Below, in pieces: positions 1 through 13,204 of a stretch of 64,000 nt of DNA (positions are counted from its first letter, which is position 1; the number at the start of each line of letters is the position of its first letter). The notes under the pieces are model-generated. The model did no database searches and was not told the origin of the DNA. It saw only the letters and a list, made by a program, of their open reading frames with translations. Source of the stretch: Progne subis subis (taxonomy: Eukaryota > Chordata > Aves > Passeriformes > Hirundinidae); the NCBI GenBank assembly GCA_022316685.1, contig JAKJHU010000005.1:12378707-12442706 (forward strand), in the 5' to 3' direction. The translations under genes were made by a program, and so were the position numbers.

Positions 1-3000
1 TAAAAGTGAAATAAGGAATACATTTCTGCATGAGATGTTCTGATCTCCATTTTCCTCTTCCCTATTTCTGAATCATTTACGCTTCCTGACTGTCCAAACG
101 TTATCTCCAAACCTGTAGCAAAGCTGTTGGGATTTAAACACTTTGGACATCTCTAGAGATGTCTAGACTTCTGTACAATTCCTCTCTAACATGGGGGTCA
201 TGGGGCACAAGATGGGAGTCATGCAGTAATGAGTGAAGCTCTTCTCAAATATTCTTCATAGTTTTTATGATGATTGTTACTCAGTTTGTGTCCATGCTTG
301 TACATTCATGTGTCTGTATATATGTGTACATTAGATCTTATTTATATATTAAATATTTCCCACTTTGCTGTGATGTGCAGTGCCAAATCAGCACAGTACA
401 CAATTTTTCTTTCAAAATTTATAAATGGTCTAAAACCATTATTGGTAATTGGAGGATGATACCATTCTCCTGATCTTTACAAATATCCTTTGCAGTCTGC
501 AGTGGAATAAATTTCTTATGGTTATGGCTGATAGGTAAATGCTACACTTAATCACTTAATAGTAATTTATATGGCAGAGAGTGACAGTTTTAAAAATGTT
601 TCCTTCCCTTCTTGTGGGAGGAAACTTCTCTATGAATTGCTTTAAATATTATTTCTGAAACAGAACACAAGCAAAACATCATCTTTGCAATAGGAGACCT
701 AACAGTTAAACTTAGAAGATGTTTCTTATGAAATTTTTCTGTTTGCCAACTTCAAACTTTCTATCAGATACTACTGGAACAACATCTCAGTGACGTTTCA
801 GTTTTTGATTTGTTTGTTTGCTTATTTATTTACTTTCTTTCTCTTTACTGAAAAGATACAGTGAAATCTGTTTTGCAGGAATATAATTTAAAAGAAGTAT
901 TTTTTTTCCTTTTCACTTCAGAGGTAAACCAATTTTAGTTTTTCGCTATTATTTTTAAGGTACCCTCTAAGCAGGGGATCAACTTTTAGAAATTAATTAT
1001 TTTATGTGAGAAAGTTGCATAAAACTGGTTAGTTTTACTCATCTTTCAGTAAAGATATGTCAGAACTGGCATATAAGAGCTGCTGTTCATTGTCTCAAAA
1101 GGATTGTGAGAAATATTTTTCTAGCAAACTGCATTCACTGTTAATGTAAGGATTAAACCAGAAATAACTTCCCCCCAACCCCTGAAAATTCCTCCACCTT
1201 ACCAGTACTGTTAGCACTGGAAGCAGTAACATAGACCAAGTTCAGGTAGTTTCTAGAGCTTGACTTAAATCATTGCCAGTGTGTCATGTATGGGCAGCTC
1301 ACCACTGGCAAACAATTCTTCTTTTATGCCTGTTAAGTAACAGAATTATGAGTTGGAAGTATATCCATGTTGTAATGATCTAAGCCTGGTTATGCTTCAC
1401 TACAACATTTTATATTGGCAGAATTTAGAGCATTTTAGATGTTGATCCAGCCTGGTCAGAAAATAGTGAGATTTTGCATCTTCACTTAGTGCCTGGCCTA
1501 TGCATCTGTTTTGTGCTACATCTCCAAAGCCTATGCTTATGTCACTCAGTTACATGAGGATCCTGACTAGTAAGGGAAGAATTTGGAACATAATACAATC
1601 TTTGCAAAATATAAAACTTATTTCTGATCCTGTAGTGTTCTTAAATTTAGATTAATGAGATTATTGAATATCAACTGCAGAAATCCCTACCATAAGATTA
1701 GGTAACTGACTAAAATGTAGGGAAGCATTTGCAGGGCAGGTAGAGTGTCTGTCTTGGCTGTCTCTGGGAGGCTCTTGATGAAATCACCTTCCTACAGCTC
1801 CATCTCTAAGGCACGTGAGTTTCCTCTAGTCTTCAGGCATCCCTCACAACACAGAGGAAATATTTCCATTTCCAGGGAACTGATATGCCCCATTATTTCT
1901 GTGATATTTGTGGGATTTAGCCACGTGCTGCAGTACTGTTTGTTCTATAAATGTTTTGTTTCTAGGGTCCAACATTATTGACAAAGCTTGTTTATGCTTT
2001 GCTGTCTTTATGGAAGCTTGAAAATATATTACAAAAGACATGTCACAACCTTTATGAAATACTTAAGTGTATTATTATTATTGCACTAGCGCAGTCCCTG
2101 TCCCTGCCTGTACTTAAACAATGTCAAGTGATGGTGAGAAGGACCAAAGGCCTGAGAGGGCTCAGAGTGCTCTCAGCAGGTGAGTGGCTCCAAGCTGTCT
2201 CCCAGAAGGAAGGAGCCAGGCTTTGTGCTGATGGTAGGACTGTGCTGTCAGGAGAAACTTGGTTGCTGAAAGCCTTTTCTTAAAATAAAATCTATTGTAA
2301 TTTGTGACTCCTTGGTTTACCATGGAGACAAGTATCAGCTGAGGGATGTTGGAACGGAACATCAGCCTCACTCCACAATTTGTCCTCTACCTTCATTTGC
2401 AAAGACGTGCTGAGGAGCACATATGGACACCTGCAAATCCTAGAGGGACAATGAAAAATGCAGTGAGTCAGACTTACTTGTGCTGTAGCGGAACTTGGAG
2501 ACTCCTGGCATTGATTATTGCCAATTTTATGAGACTCACTCCTTTTGTCAGTGTGCTGGTGCACAAAGAGGTGTTTCCCACTGAGGAGTGAGGTAATAAG
2601 TTCTGTGAGGAAGAGCAGGACATTGTGGGAAAATATCTGCCATGTCACATACCTAACACTTGGCAAGTCTGAGGTAATAGTTATGCCTACGATAACAGCA
2701 GTGAACGCAGTGGAAGTAGGCAGAGCATGCAAAATACTCACTACGCCCTGAGGTCATGAACACTCCTGTGCCCACCCTCAGATCAAGTAAGGATTAGAGG
2801 AAAGGTGTAGCTGGCACACATGTATCAAAAAGGATAAAAACCCCGACCAAAACACAAAAAACCCTAGCCCTTAACCTACTGAGTTCAGAAACAGAGGGAA
2901 ATAAAGATATTGAACTGAAACTCTTCCAAAAAGGACAGGTGTGTGAATAGTTCCTGCTGAAGGGAGGCATAATGTTGTTTACATTGCTGCTCTTAAGCAA

Positions 3001-6000
3001 GACTTCACTTTGGCACCTCCCAGAGCATAAATATTGAGATTTTTAATGAAAGCAGCTGCAGGACATTTAATAATAAGGACAGTGTCTTTGGATCAGAATA
3101 TATTGACACAGGCTAGGTTAACCCTGTTAATGAAGTAATGTTCTTTTTCTGTTTCTATACTCAACAGCAGGGTTTAGGAAGACAGAAATATTTTAGGCTT
3201 TTGTCCTGAGTGTAACTCCCTCCACATTCTGATCCCTTAAAATACATGCAAATAAGGAGTTGATATTGTGGGTCAAAATGTCCAGATGAATAATTTGGCA
3301 AAGCTTGTTTGTAATTAAGTCCCCTATTTCACCAAAATGAGCAAATATAGAGGAATCTTCTCTAGAGAAGAATGACAAGAAACTGAGTACTGTAATTTCA
3401 GTAAAGGGTCCAGTAAATCAAGCATAAAAAACTTCTGAATGAGAAACATCTTAGGAAAGTGTTGAGAAGCTGGAGTTTTATGCAGTGAATGCTACAAGAG
3501 CAAGAGATTGTATTTTTAAATGGACAAATATGGTGAACTTGTAAAAGCAGAGAAGTTAATTTCTGTGCATCTTTGTCCTTTATTTGCAAGGTGAAATATC
3601 CATAATAATAATATGGATAACAGTTCATGCATTTAGCCATTTGGGATAGTTGCCAATATTGCAGTTGAATTCTACCAAGGTGCTTATAGAACCTGCTGCT
3701 GTCCCAACCAGTCTCGGCCCACCCTTGTCCCCAGTGAGGGGTCCAGAGCATGGGGCTGTGGCTGGAGCTGCTCTGGCTCCTGTGGATGCTTGCTGGGTCA
3801 CTGGGATGGGTCCTGGCTGCTGGGTCCTGCCTGGCTGTCGCCACGGGGACCTGCCACAGTCCCAGACATCCCCTCTCGTGAAACACACTGGTGTCAAACG
3901 AGTGTGTTACCTTTCTTAAGTAGGAAAGGAGCAAACAAGGTAACCCAGCACAAGCCACCTGAAATGTCCAAGAGAGATGAGAACTCAGTGCACTTGCAGC
4001 ACCCTGCACCTAGGCAGCAATCTCCATTATTTGTAGCCCAAGAGCCATTCCCTACTCAGTGGTAATAATGATGCTCCCAATTATCCTCTGGTCCTAAGTA
4101 GAGGAATATTTTAGATAGAGTGCTTGAAAAGTGCTTGAAAATTTTATTCAGTTACTTGTATCAGTTCATGAGGTAATGAAATGCTTGTGCTGGCCCTTCT
4201 GTATCCCAAAGCAGTTGTCTGTGATGAACAGGGAATGAGTAGTCCCTTGCACATCACTACACAGCTGGCATTAGCAGGGCAGAAGAGGACTTGACTTCAT
4301 CTAAAGCAGATCACACAGATCCAACAAGAGACTGACAAGCGTAAATATTAGGCAAGAAGGACCTGTGACTGCACACACTACAACATGACCCAATTTTTTT
4401 ATCTAATGTGCATACCTACCCCATGGGGAAAAATTAGACTATATCAGCTAAACTAACTCTGAAATCAAACAGCAGCTCTTGCTTGGTTATGCGTCCTGAA
4501 GACATGGCATAACACTGTTTAATGGTAGCTCCCTGGGATACCTGACAAGCATGAACTACACCTCAGCAAAAACAGTGATGTAACAGAATTTTTTCTTAAA
4601 AAATACATGTTAATATAATTTTTAAGCCAAGGGCATGAACTGGGTGGAACATTTAAACTCAAAGCTTCCAAATTCAATACAACTATTACCTCTTTCTTTT
4701 TATGCTGTATTCCTCAGCAGCCTTCTAAGACTCCCAAACCATTTCAGCCACTTTGAAAAAAGGCATAAAGATCTCAGAGACTCGAAACTTCCACACACTT
4801 AAGGAAAGCCAGTGTTTGGATAATGGGATAAGACTGAGAGGGGTTCCCTCACTGAGGAAAAGCCTAGAGTATAAGGGTGTCCATTGGCCAGTGGAGATGG
4901 GGGTAGCAGCTGGCTGGCCAGCACAGAGACAGTGCACAGCCAGACACGGTACCTCCTGCCTCTCCACTGATATTAGTGACAAAACACAGTGTGGAAGCTG
5001 AGGGCTTTCTGCGGCATGAGGAAGTTAAATTTTAATGGAAAGGGTAAGATGTAAAAAGCTGTCTTAGAAAAATGCAAATTTAAAAGGAAAGGATGATTTG
5101 GCAGTTTTCTCTTCATGGAATCATTACTTGTTGGTATTTAAAATTATCACAGCACAGGATTAATAAAAAAATTCTCTCCCTCTGATAGTGTAGCAGATTA
5201 TCATGCTAAGCTACCATGATGCCTTAGTGAGCAAATAAAAAGTATTTTTCAAATTACTGGAGGATTCAGAGGACCATAATTCACACAGCCTGAAATACAG
5301 CTCAATTTCTTTCTGAAAGGAGCCTTTCTCACAAGATTCCTGGCACCTCTTGGGTACAGCTGGATCAGAAATAAAACACAAATAGCCTCTATTTGAATTC
5401 AGTGTTCCTTCTCTGGCTACAATGTCAATTAAGAAGTCAGCAAGGGTGTGTACGTGTGTGGGTAGATAAATGAATAAGTAAGATTACTTGAGTTATTCCC
5501 ATAGATTTAACTGCCACCTTTGTGATGATGACTTTAAAAATCTATTTCCAACCTCTCCCACTCTCTTATATAATACCAGATGTGTCATTGGTGTCTTCTT
5601 CAATCAAATCTTCTTTATCTTATTCTTCTCTGGGCTCCTGCCAGGTCACATAGCTTCATAAAAGTCCTGAAATCCATTCCCACAGCCACCAATCTGATTC
5701 ATCCTGTGACTCGTTTTTATCTCGGCTGTTGCAGGTTCTTTGTTTCTATTTGCAGTCTGTAAAGCCTGCGCTTGTACAACTAGTCATGTTGGTTATAGGC
5801 ACTAGTAAAATCCCATCCTTTCACTGACAGATGAGAAAGGAATTGAGTGCAATGAAATTGCCAGTTTATTGTTTTTTCACCTTCAAGAATCTAGTCAATT
5901 TTGTTCATTCTGATTTTCTTAATTAATGCAGTTTAGAATGTCAGAACATGAACAAGCTTATTTGTCCTCTTCATATTTTTATAATAGCTGGTCAGATATG

Positions 6001-9000
6001 GGGAATTCAAATTTACTTCCCATCTGATAGCAGTGCCCCTTGGGGTTCTGATATCACTTTGGGTGGCAGAGAATGGAAGATGGGATTCAGGGGTGCTATG
6101 CTTGATAGTTTATATCTATAAGGAACAAACAGATTTTCATTTATTCCCAACCTCCAGCTGTCCAGTAATTCTCTTTTTTTCCTTTGCTGTACATCCACGA
6201 AGGGAAAGCATATTCACCCCAGTCATCCTAGCTGAAGTGATACATCCTCATGTCCAATAATCTTTTATTTCTTTAGGTGATATTTGGGAATGGCTTTCAA
6301 AAGCGTTACTATTCATGATACAGTATTTGCTGAAAATGATGATGAAGACCCTGTTGTGTTCAACAGTGTTCGCATTTCCAATATCTCTAACAGACTTGCC
6401 AAATCAGACAGGAACACAAGGAGATGAAGGGCGCTGCTGAGTCAAGTACACCCCAGGGTTGGCAGTCCTGATGAGGGAAACCATGATCATCCAAATCTCA
6501 GTTCCTGGCTTTTTCCACTGGCTCAATATCATTGACAGACACTATTGTTTACAAATCTCCTTTAAAAATAAAGAGAAAGAAAATGCAGTTCAAAACAAGC
6601 CTATAGGAGCATTCTCCATGCTTGTCCTTCTAATTGTCCTGTTACACTTGCAGGGTTAAAAGACAAGAAAAAATAATTACTACAGAAACAGTCACATCGT
6701 AGTATTTGCATTCAGATGATAATTTTGGGTAGGACACAGGAAATGGATCTCAACTGCCAGGCTGTGAGTGCATCTTTTTTTTCTTGCCTGTTTTCTGCAG
6801 GAGAACACCGGGAGCAGGATAGCAAACTGCAGGGTGTGCAGACCTTGGACTCAAGCTTGGCACTCCCAAGTGAAGCTGCTCACCGTTTTTATCTGGAAGT
6901 GTCTCATTGCTCTGAAAGGGTTATAGTCCTCTACAGTCACTGAACCCAAAGACTTGGCTTGGCTGCAGATCAAGCGCGTGAAGAACGTGTGACCTTCTCA
7001 ACACAGAAAACCTTTGTTGTGAAATGAACTCAAGTAGCAACAGAGAAATTTGTACTGGGAATAACTAGTGCCTCTCTCCTCCTATGAAGGGATGCATAGT
7101 TCAGCCAGTATTTCTCACAGGCAGTTGTTATTTTATTAACCTAAATTTTCCAGGGCTCTTCCTGAGTCCTTGGGTTAAACAGTTATCACCACATAAAGAG
7201 AGGACACTCAACCATTCCCACACAGGGAACCAAGGGAGGAATCAATTGTTTCTTATTACCTGCTTCCAAAGACAAGCTTTCCCCTCAGCAAATGAGAAAG
7301 GAAACAATGTTATAGCCTCATAATTTGAAAAGGTGAGGGCATAACCCTTAATACTTGGATCATCCTCTCTTACCCCTCCAATGTGACTGGAAAAATCTAG
7401 ATGCCATTTCTTCCTCTCTAATGAGACAGGTTCTGCAAAGGAGAACTTTGGTGCTATAAAAATATTGACCTGGGAAAGGCCTGTCTGAAAAGCTTCTGTA
7501 TGAAATTCTAAAACCTGGTTACAAACATTAATGAAAAGTGTTTCACAACTTTCTTGTCAGACAAGTAATTGTTATTATCACCATTTGATGTCTTGCATGA
7601 ACTGGGACAAAGACTATGTGAGTTGCTCAAAGTGACAGAGATGAGAACAGCATCCAGCTCCCCACGTCACAAATACACCAGACATGGCAGTTCCCTGCTC
7701 CATTTAATTTAATGAACAAAGCATATTAATGTAAAGATGAAGAGTATAAAAATCCGTTTTAATCTCTCTGGTGACATGGATAACATTATTTTCAGCAGGA
7801 ATTGTATGAGAGATGCTTCAGAGAAGCCACAGCTGATACAATAGGTGATGTGTCTTGTGCAATGCCCTTGTGTATGTGGGGACACTGAGACACTGGGCTT
7901 CTATTTCTGTGTCCTGTGTTGATCTGGTGAAAGCCAGTGCTTAGCTGTACAAGGGTACACTAGCCTAGCTATTGCTTGATCCTTACAATTGCTGGAAATA
8001 TTAAAAACAAGTCTGTTTCCAGGCTACTAACAAACTTGCTTGGGCTGGCACTCTCTTTTTCCTGTATGTAGGAAAAGATAGAAAGACATGGTTGATTCAT
8101 CCACGCCTGAATTTTCTTGCAGCAGAAGTGAGCAGTGGTTCTAGTGCCATGTAATAATCATCATGTTTTACTTTACCTAGAAAGAAAAGGGTGAAGTTCC
8201 TTCAGATACTAGGCAAGCTGGATCACGATGGATTAAAATGACAGCTTGTTCTACAAATCCTTAAGGATTAAGAACATTTATTTCTAAACACTAAATCCCA
8301 GCAAAGGACAGGAGGAGTTTGTTTTTGGCTTGGTCACAGCTGACAATAGAGTCACCAAGTAAGATTATGGTGAACAAGGCTAGGAAAATGTATAAAAGCA
8401 TAATTCAATTTATTTCTTATTTAATTTACTTTTACTTTCTTTTGTTCGACAGCTTATTACATTGCTATATATTTATAGTAAAGGGTAAAAGCTAAGTTAT
8501 ACTTTTATTTTTATTTCAAAAAAACTTTTTATTCTATTTTGAGTTTATTAAGAAGTATATTACAGCTGGAAATTTCTAAATATTGCACCTACCTGGTATG
8601 TATTTTATTGTTATCAGGTATTTTTAGTTCAAGAAAATCTGGTATAAAGGGCAACACAAACTAATTGTGGAAAGTTCTGGCTATGCATAGAAAGTCAGTG
8701 TGCCTGTAGCAGCAGTCCTCTTCCTTGATAATGTTGTATGGCTTAGAGATTGCAATGTTCTAGGTACACAACACTTACCTATGGTGTTTCATTTGCCTGC
8801 AAGCATTCTGATGTGATAGTGAAAGCACTCTAGCTGATGAGATTTCAGGTATGTTGCTGCACCAGCTTATTCAATGTCTTTAGATTTTAATGTAATTCAA
8901 CAGCCTCTGTATGCCCCTGCCTGGTGTGATGTGACAGCATCCGCAAAGCGCAGAAGTAGATATTCCCTATTTAGCAGCTACTGTAAGTACCACCTGTTGG

Positions 9001-11500
9001 CAGGGAAGACATTACATTTGCAAACCATATTTATCCCACAACCTGCCCTGTCACCTCCCTGCGGTTCTCACAGTTATCCTGATGTGTTTTACTTGGGAAA
9101 GTGGTGGCAGGAGGTAAATAACTTGTCAATGATTGATTTGTCAGAGGAGTTGTTCCGGGTGTTGAGGGACTTGCTCACACCCTTTGAGTGTCAACACTGA
9201 TATACCTTAACAAGATTCTTGCACTTTGATAGTTTGCTTCTGAGGTTAAGAGCTTTTCCAAATGATCAATATTATGCTAGAAGTGTGAGAGAGATGGGCT
9301 CATGGCACCTCAATGTCTTGGGTTTTTTGACTCTCCCAATTGTCTATCAGTGTTTTGCCACTCATACTGTAGTGGTTATTTCTTCAGACGCTGCTGAGCT
9401 GAAAGTACTCTGAGGTAGGCCATTGCAGGAAATTTTGCATTTTCACTCTACACAGATGCTACTCTATCAGACGGTTCCAGAGGGGTACAGTCCCTCCTAC
9501 ACTCGTGTATGTGCCTGTCCTGTGCAGCTCTATCACTCCAACTGTATACAGATTAACTAGTCCTCTTTGCAGAAATATCAGGCATCATCAAATTATCTTT
9601 TCTAAAATAGCTCTGCTTTTATATTTTTTATGGAGACTACTGAAAATCCCTAAGACTTAGAAAGACAAAATTGAGATGGTGCAACCTAGCCTTGTTCTGT
9701 GAATCAGAACAGATATGTCTTCCAAACGCAGATGAAACCTCTCTGCTGCACAGAAGTACCTTTCTGGCAGTTACGGGGCTGGATGTTCTTCTCTGTCTTC
9801 CTGTACATCAGCATGTTGACCTTTCACTGGTGACATGAATTTTCCGTATGACTTCTCTTTAGACACTAAAACCTGCCTGCATATAACTGTGTCAACGTTA
9901 TCAACTCTCGGAGTCATTATTATGCTTGAAAATGCTTGCAACTGTGAAAACCCATAGACAGATGTTTCCTAGTGAACAGTGTGTGCCATGGCTGCTTGCA
10001 TGTTAACAGCAGAAATATGAACTTTTCAAAACAATACACATTTTGTGGTCGAGTTTCTCCAAACCTGTTAGTGTCCCCACCAAAAGCGGTTTCCTGGCAG
10101 AACATAAGGGTAAAGCAGCTGTCTGAGCAGAAAACAAGCCACCCTGTTGCTGAGGTGGTTTTGTATATTCTTGATAGTTTTTTTAAACTACGCAAATTCA
10201 CACTGCAAATTCATAAGCAACGTGCAGAAAAGGGTCCTTCATATACTTTAGATATGGGATATCACTGCATTTTTGGTGTATGTGCATTATTTCTGTATGC
10301 CAGCCTTCTTGTTTGGAAGGCTGAGTGAAAAGGTACCCATCTGTGAGTCAGGTACATTTATCAGAGGTAAAGATGCTTTTCTAAGCCCATGCTTCCTCAG
10401 CAGAGTAAGCCTGACTTTGAAGGACTGAATATACTCATATCCCATTAAATGAACTAGAAATATTAATCATCTAAGCTTATTCTCTCTATAAAAGCAAAAC
10501 AATCAGAAATGGCTATTTCTGTCAAAGAGGTATTTGAAGAGAGAGTTTTTGTTTGTGTGCCAGTAGGAACATAAATATATTATTATTACATAAAAGAAAT
10601 TTAAAATTCATTTCACCCACCATTAATTATGTTCCTTGCCCATGTGTTTGTCTTAGTGCCTGTATTTATCTCACAAGATTAACAAAGTCAATGTATTACA
10701 TGGGATGCTTCACTGACCACCAGCATTTTCCTATTCTTAATTAATTTTTCTCTTATGCTTAACAGGAGAAAACATACATCACATTGGTACTATGATTTTC
10801 TAAAATGCTGGCTGAAGGCATTCCTTTACATATACCAGAATTTTATGTATTTCATTGGTTCCGCTTAGAAGAGAGAGGCTTTGGAATTAATTTTTTATAA
10901 GAGGTGAAAGACATGTATTTGTTTGTCTTCTGTATTCTAGGAGGCACATAATAAGGAAAATGGATTAAGAAAATAATCATTATGCTTCCAAGTATATTTA
11001 ATATGTGTGCACTTGGATGCATATTATTCAGTTTTATTTTTTATCTTATGACTTGCTTTCCAGAACAAAGAAACTCATGAAAATCCAAGCCAAAGAAAAA
11101 GCGTGTGAGTGTGCATGTGTATACAATAATTCTTATACTAACTACATTACGTAGTAACGTGAACCATCTAGCAAGCAATGCTCCCCTGCTTCATTACACT
11201 GTGCACAGAAAAATTGAGCTTTATGCTAGAGATCTTGTTGTATTCACTGCCATCTTATGCTTCTTTCATTGTTCTGCTCATCTCAATTTAAAATGCGGTT
11301 CTGATTTTGATCTCAGAGTACTATAAATCCAAAAAAAGTCTAACAGCTTCAAAGAAGTTTATTTCTGCTTTACATAGTTATAACTAAGATAAAAATCTGG
11401 CCCATAGGCACATTCATTTTATATCAAGTTAAAACATGTGCGCTTACTGTTGGCAAATCCTCAAGATTAACAGACATGCATGGGTTGCTAGAATAGCAGC
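1..11500. other. Gene-free intergenic sequence (distal part)
   Basis: AT-rich unique sequence. Open frames here are mostly 60-150 codons, and the longest (3398-4009, - strand) has no ATG start and no recognisable domain. A modest GC-rich patch lies at about 3690-3870. No splice-bounded exon, RNA gene or interspersed repeat was recognised. Confidence 0.6.
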
Positions 11501-11516
11501 TATGGAGCTGCTTTCC

Positions 11517-11535
11517 TTTTTTTTTTTTTTTTTTT
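11517..11535. repeat. T19 homopolymer
   Basis: Nineteen consecutive T in the upstream intergenic sequence, with no polyadenylation-like hexamer beside it. Confidence 0.9.
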
Positions 11536-13180
11536 GCATCCAGTGCTATTTTTGGTTCCTTCGCCTTTGACACACATTCCTGGTAACAGTTAAAAGCAGC
11601 TCTTCTTAGCACAAAATTAAAGCTGATAGCTGAACACTATGTATCAAATACATCTACTGTCTTGTGTGTCAAATACATTAGATGCAGATTGTCATACCTG
11701 GAATAGAAATGGGAGGTCAGATTGTCCTTTTAATTAGAGTGGTGTAAACCAGCACAGTGAAAGGTGGATAGAAAAATTATTCTGGGGATCTAGTGATGTT
11801 TGGTGCTTGGTGTTTGGTCAAAAGAAGCAAGTGATGCATAAATAGGGATTGCTTGTGCTTTTGTGGGCACTGAACGATCCCTGTCCCTGCCTGTGGAAAG
11901 TCTTCTTGGAACGAAAAGCAATGCACAAGGTCATTCACATCTTTCCCCACTTGAAGAAGCCAGAGCTGGCACTGCAGGACATTACACTAGTGGGTGTAAT
12001 GCTGCTTGCTGTAGGGGGCTGCTCCTGTTGTCACACTGGAGTTACAGGTCCTGTCTCTCCTTTGACACAGCTCTTGTCCTTGCAGGTTGAGATGGACTTG
12101 GCGTCTGCGCTGTCTGTGGATGGACTCTACATCAGAGCTTTAAAGAAGTGGATGACCTTGTCCATCCCAAATTCCCACAGCCTTAATTCCCACTCTTGCT
12201 GACATAAACTACTGAATGTCCCTGCATCTAACTGATTTCCTCCAGAAAAGTCTTCCAATATTTTTGGAGTGAGTCTTGGGGCCTCAGGGCTCCTCACTTT
12301 TCCTATGACTGGGGCTGGCCCATGATATTTCCCAGGATGGTTTCAGGCTTACTCCCCAGATTTCAATTCCAGGTGCTGCAACAGAGTGTTCTTAGTGGAA
12401 AGTCCCTGAGACGTAAACTCATTTCCTCTTTTTTTACCACTGGGGTCCAAATTTTCTGACTTCCAGTGTGCACAGCCAGAAATACTTACTTAATTTAGCA
12501 TTCCTTATGTCAGCATTCATGGAAAAATTCCAGGAATTTATTATATCAGTGAGTAGGGTGGGAAGATGATGGCATGGCTTTTACCACTTTTCTTTACCTG
12601 CGCACTTTGCCTACACTTGGCAATATTATAATAGGGGCAAATAGCCATGGATAGTGATGAAGGGGATCAGCTTCTATGAAGAGCTCCATTGTGGTGAAAG
12701 GGTGTTAAACTCACAGCCTACAGTCACCTGCAAGGACTCTGTGCATCCTCTTACCCCAGTGATCACTGCAAGTTGAGTAAAACATCAAACCCCCTGATCA
12801 GGAAAGGTTTACCTTCAAGTGTAGTATGAAGGCTTTAAGTCAGTGGGATTTAAAGATATGCTTATTTCCTGAAGCAAGACTTTGCTAAGTTTCGTTCCTT
12901 CTAGCTAAACCACAGCATTGCTGTCTAGTCTTCAGAAAGAATAAGCCAGCAGTTTTCCCTGAAACTTGCACCCAGAGTCACTGGGTTTCCAAGAAGACAT
13001 TTGAAAATGGACAAAAATATGGGAAAGGGTCCTGTTTCCAGGACAGTTGCTGTGATAAATGCTGACAGGGGGGTCACCAAAAGATAAAGAAGATTTGCTG
13101 TCATCTTATGCTGTTTTGCCAAACTTCAATGTGCTTCAATGTAAGAGCATAGGTACTATATAGTTAAGAATATAAGATCT

Positions 13181-13204
13181 ATTTATTTATTTATTTATTT
13201 ATTT
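13181..13204. repeat. (ATTT)n microsatellite
   Basis: Six direct copies of ATTT in intergenic sequence. Confidence 0.95.

Noticed and set aside
2292..2741. 149-codon - strand frame
   Set aside because: No ATG start near the 5' end (GTG only), no recognisable motif, and it overlaps open frames on the other strand.
3398..4009. 203-codon - strand frame, the longest outside the CpG island
   Set aside because: It begins at GTG next to an in-frame stop and has no ATG near its start, no domain and mixed low-information composition. A chance frame of this length is plausible in 64 kb read in six frames.
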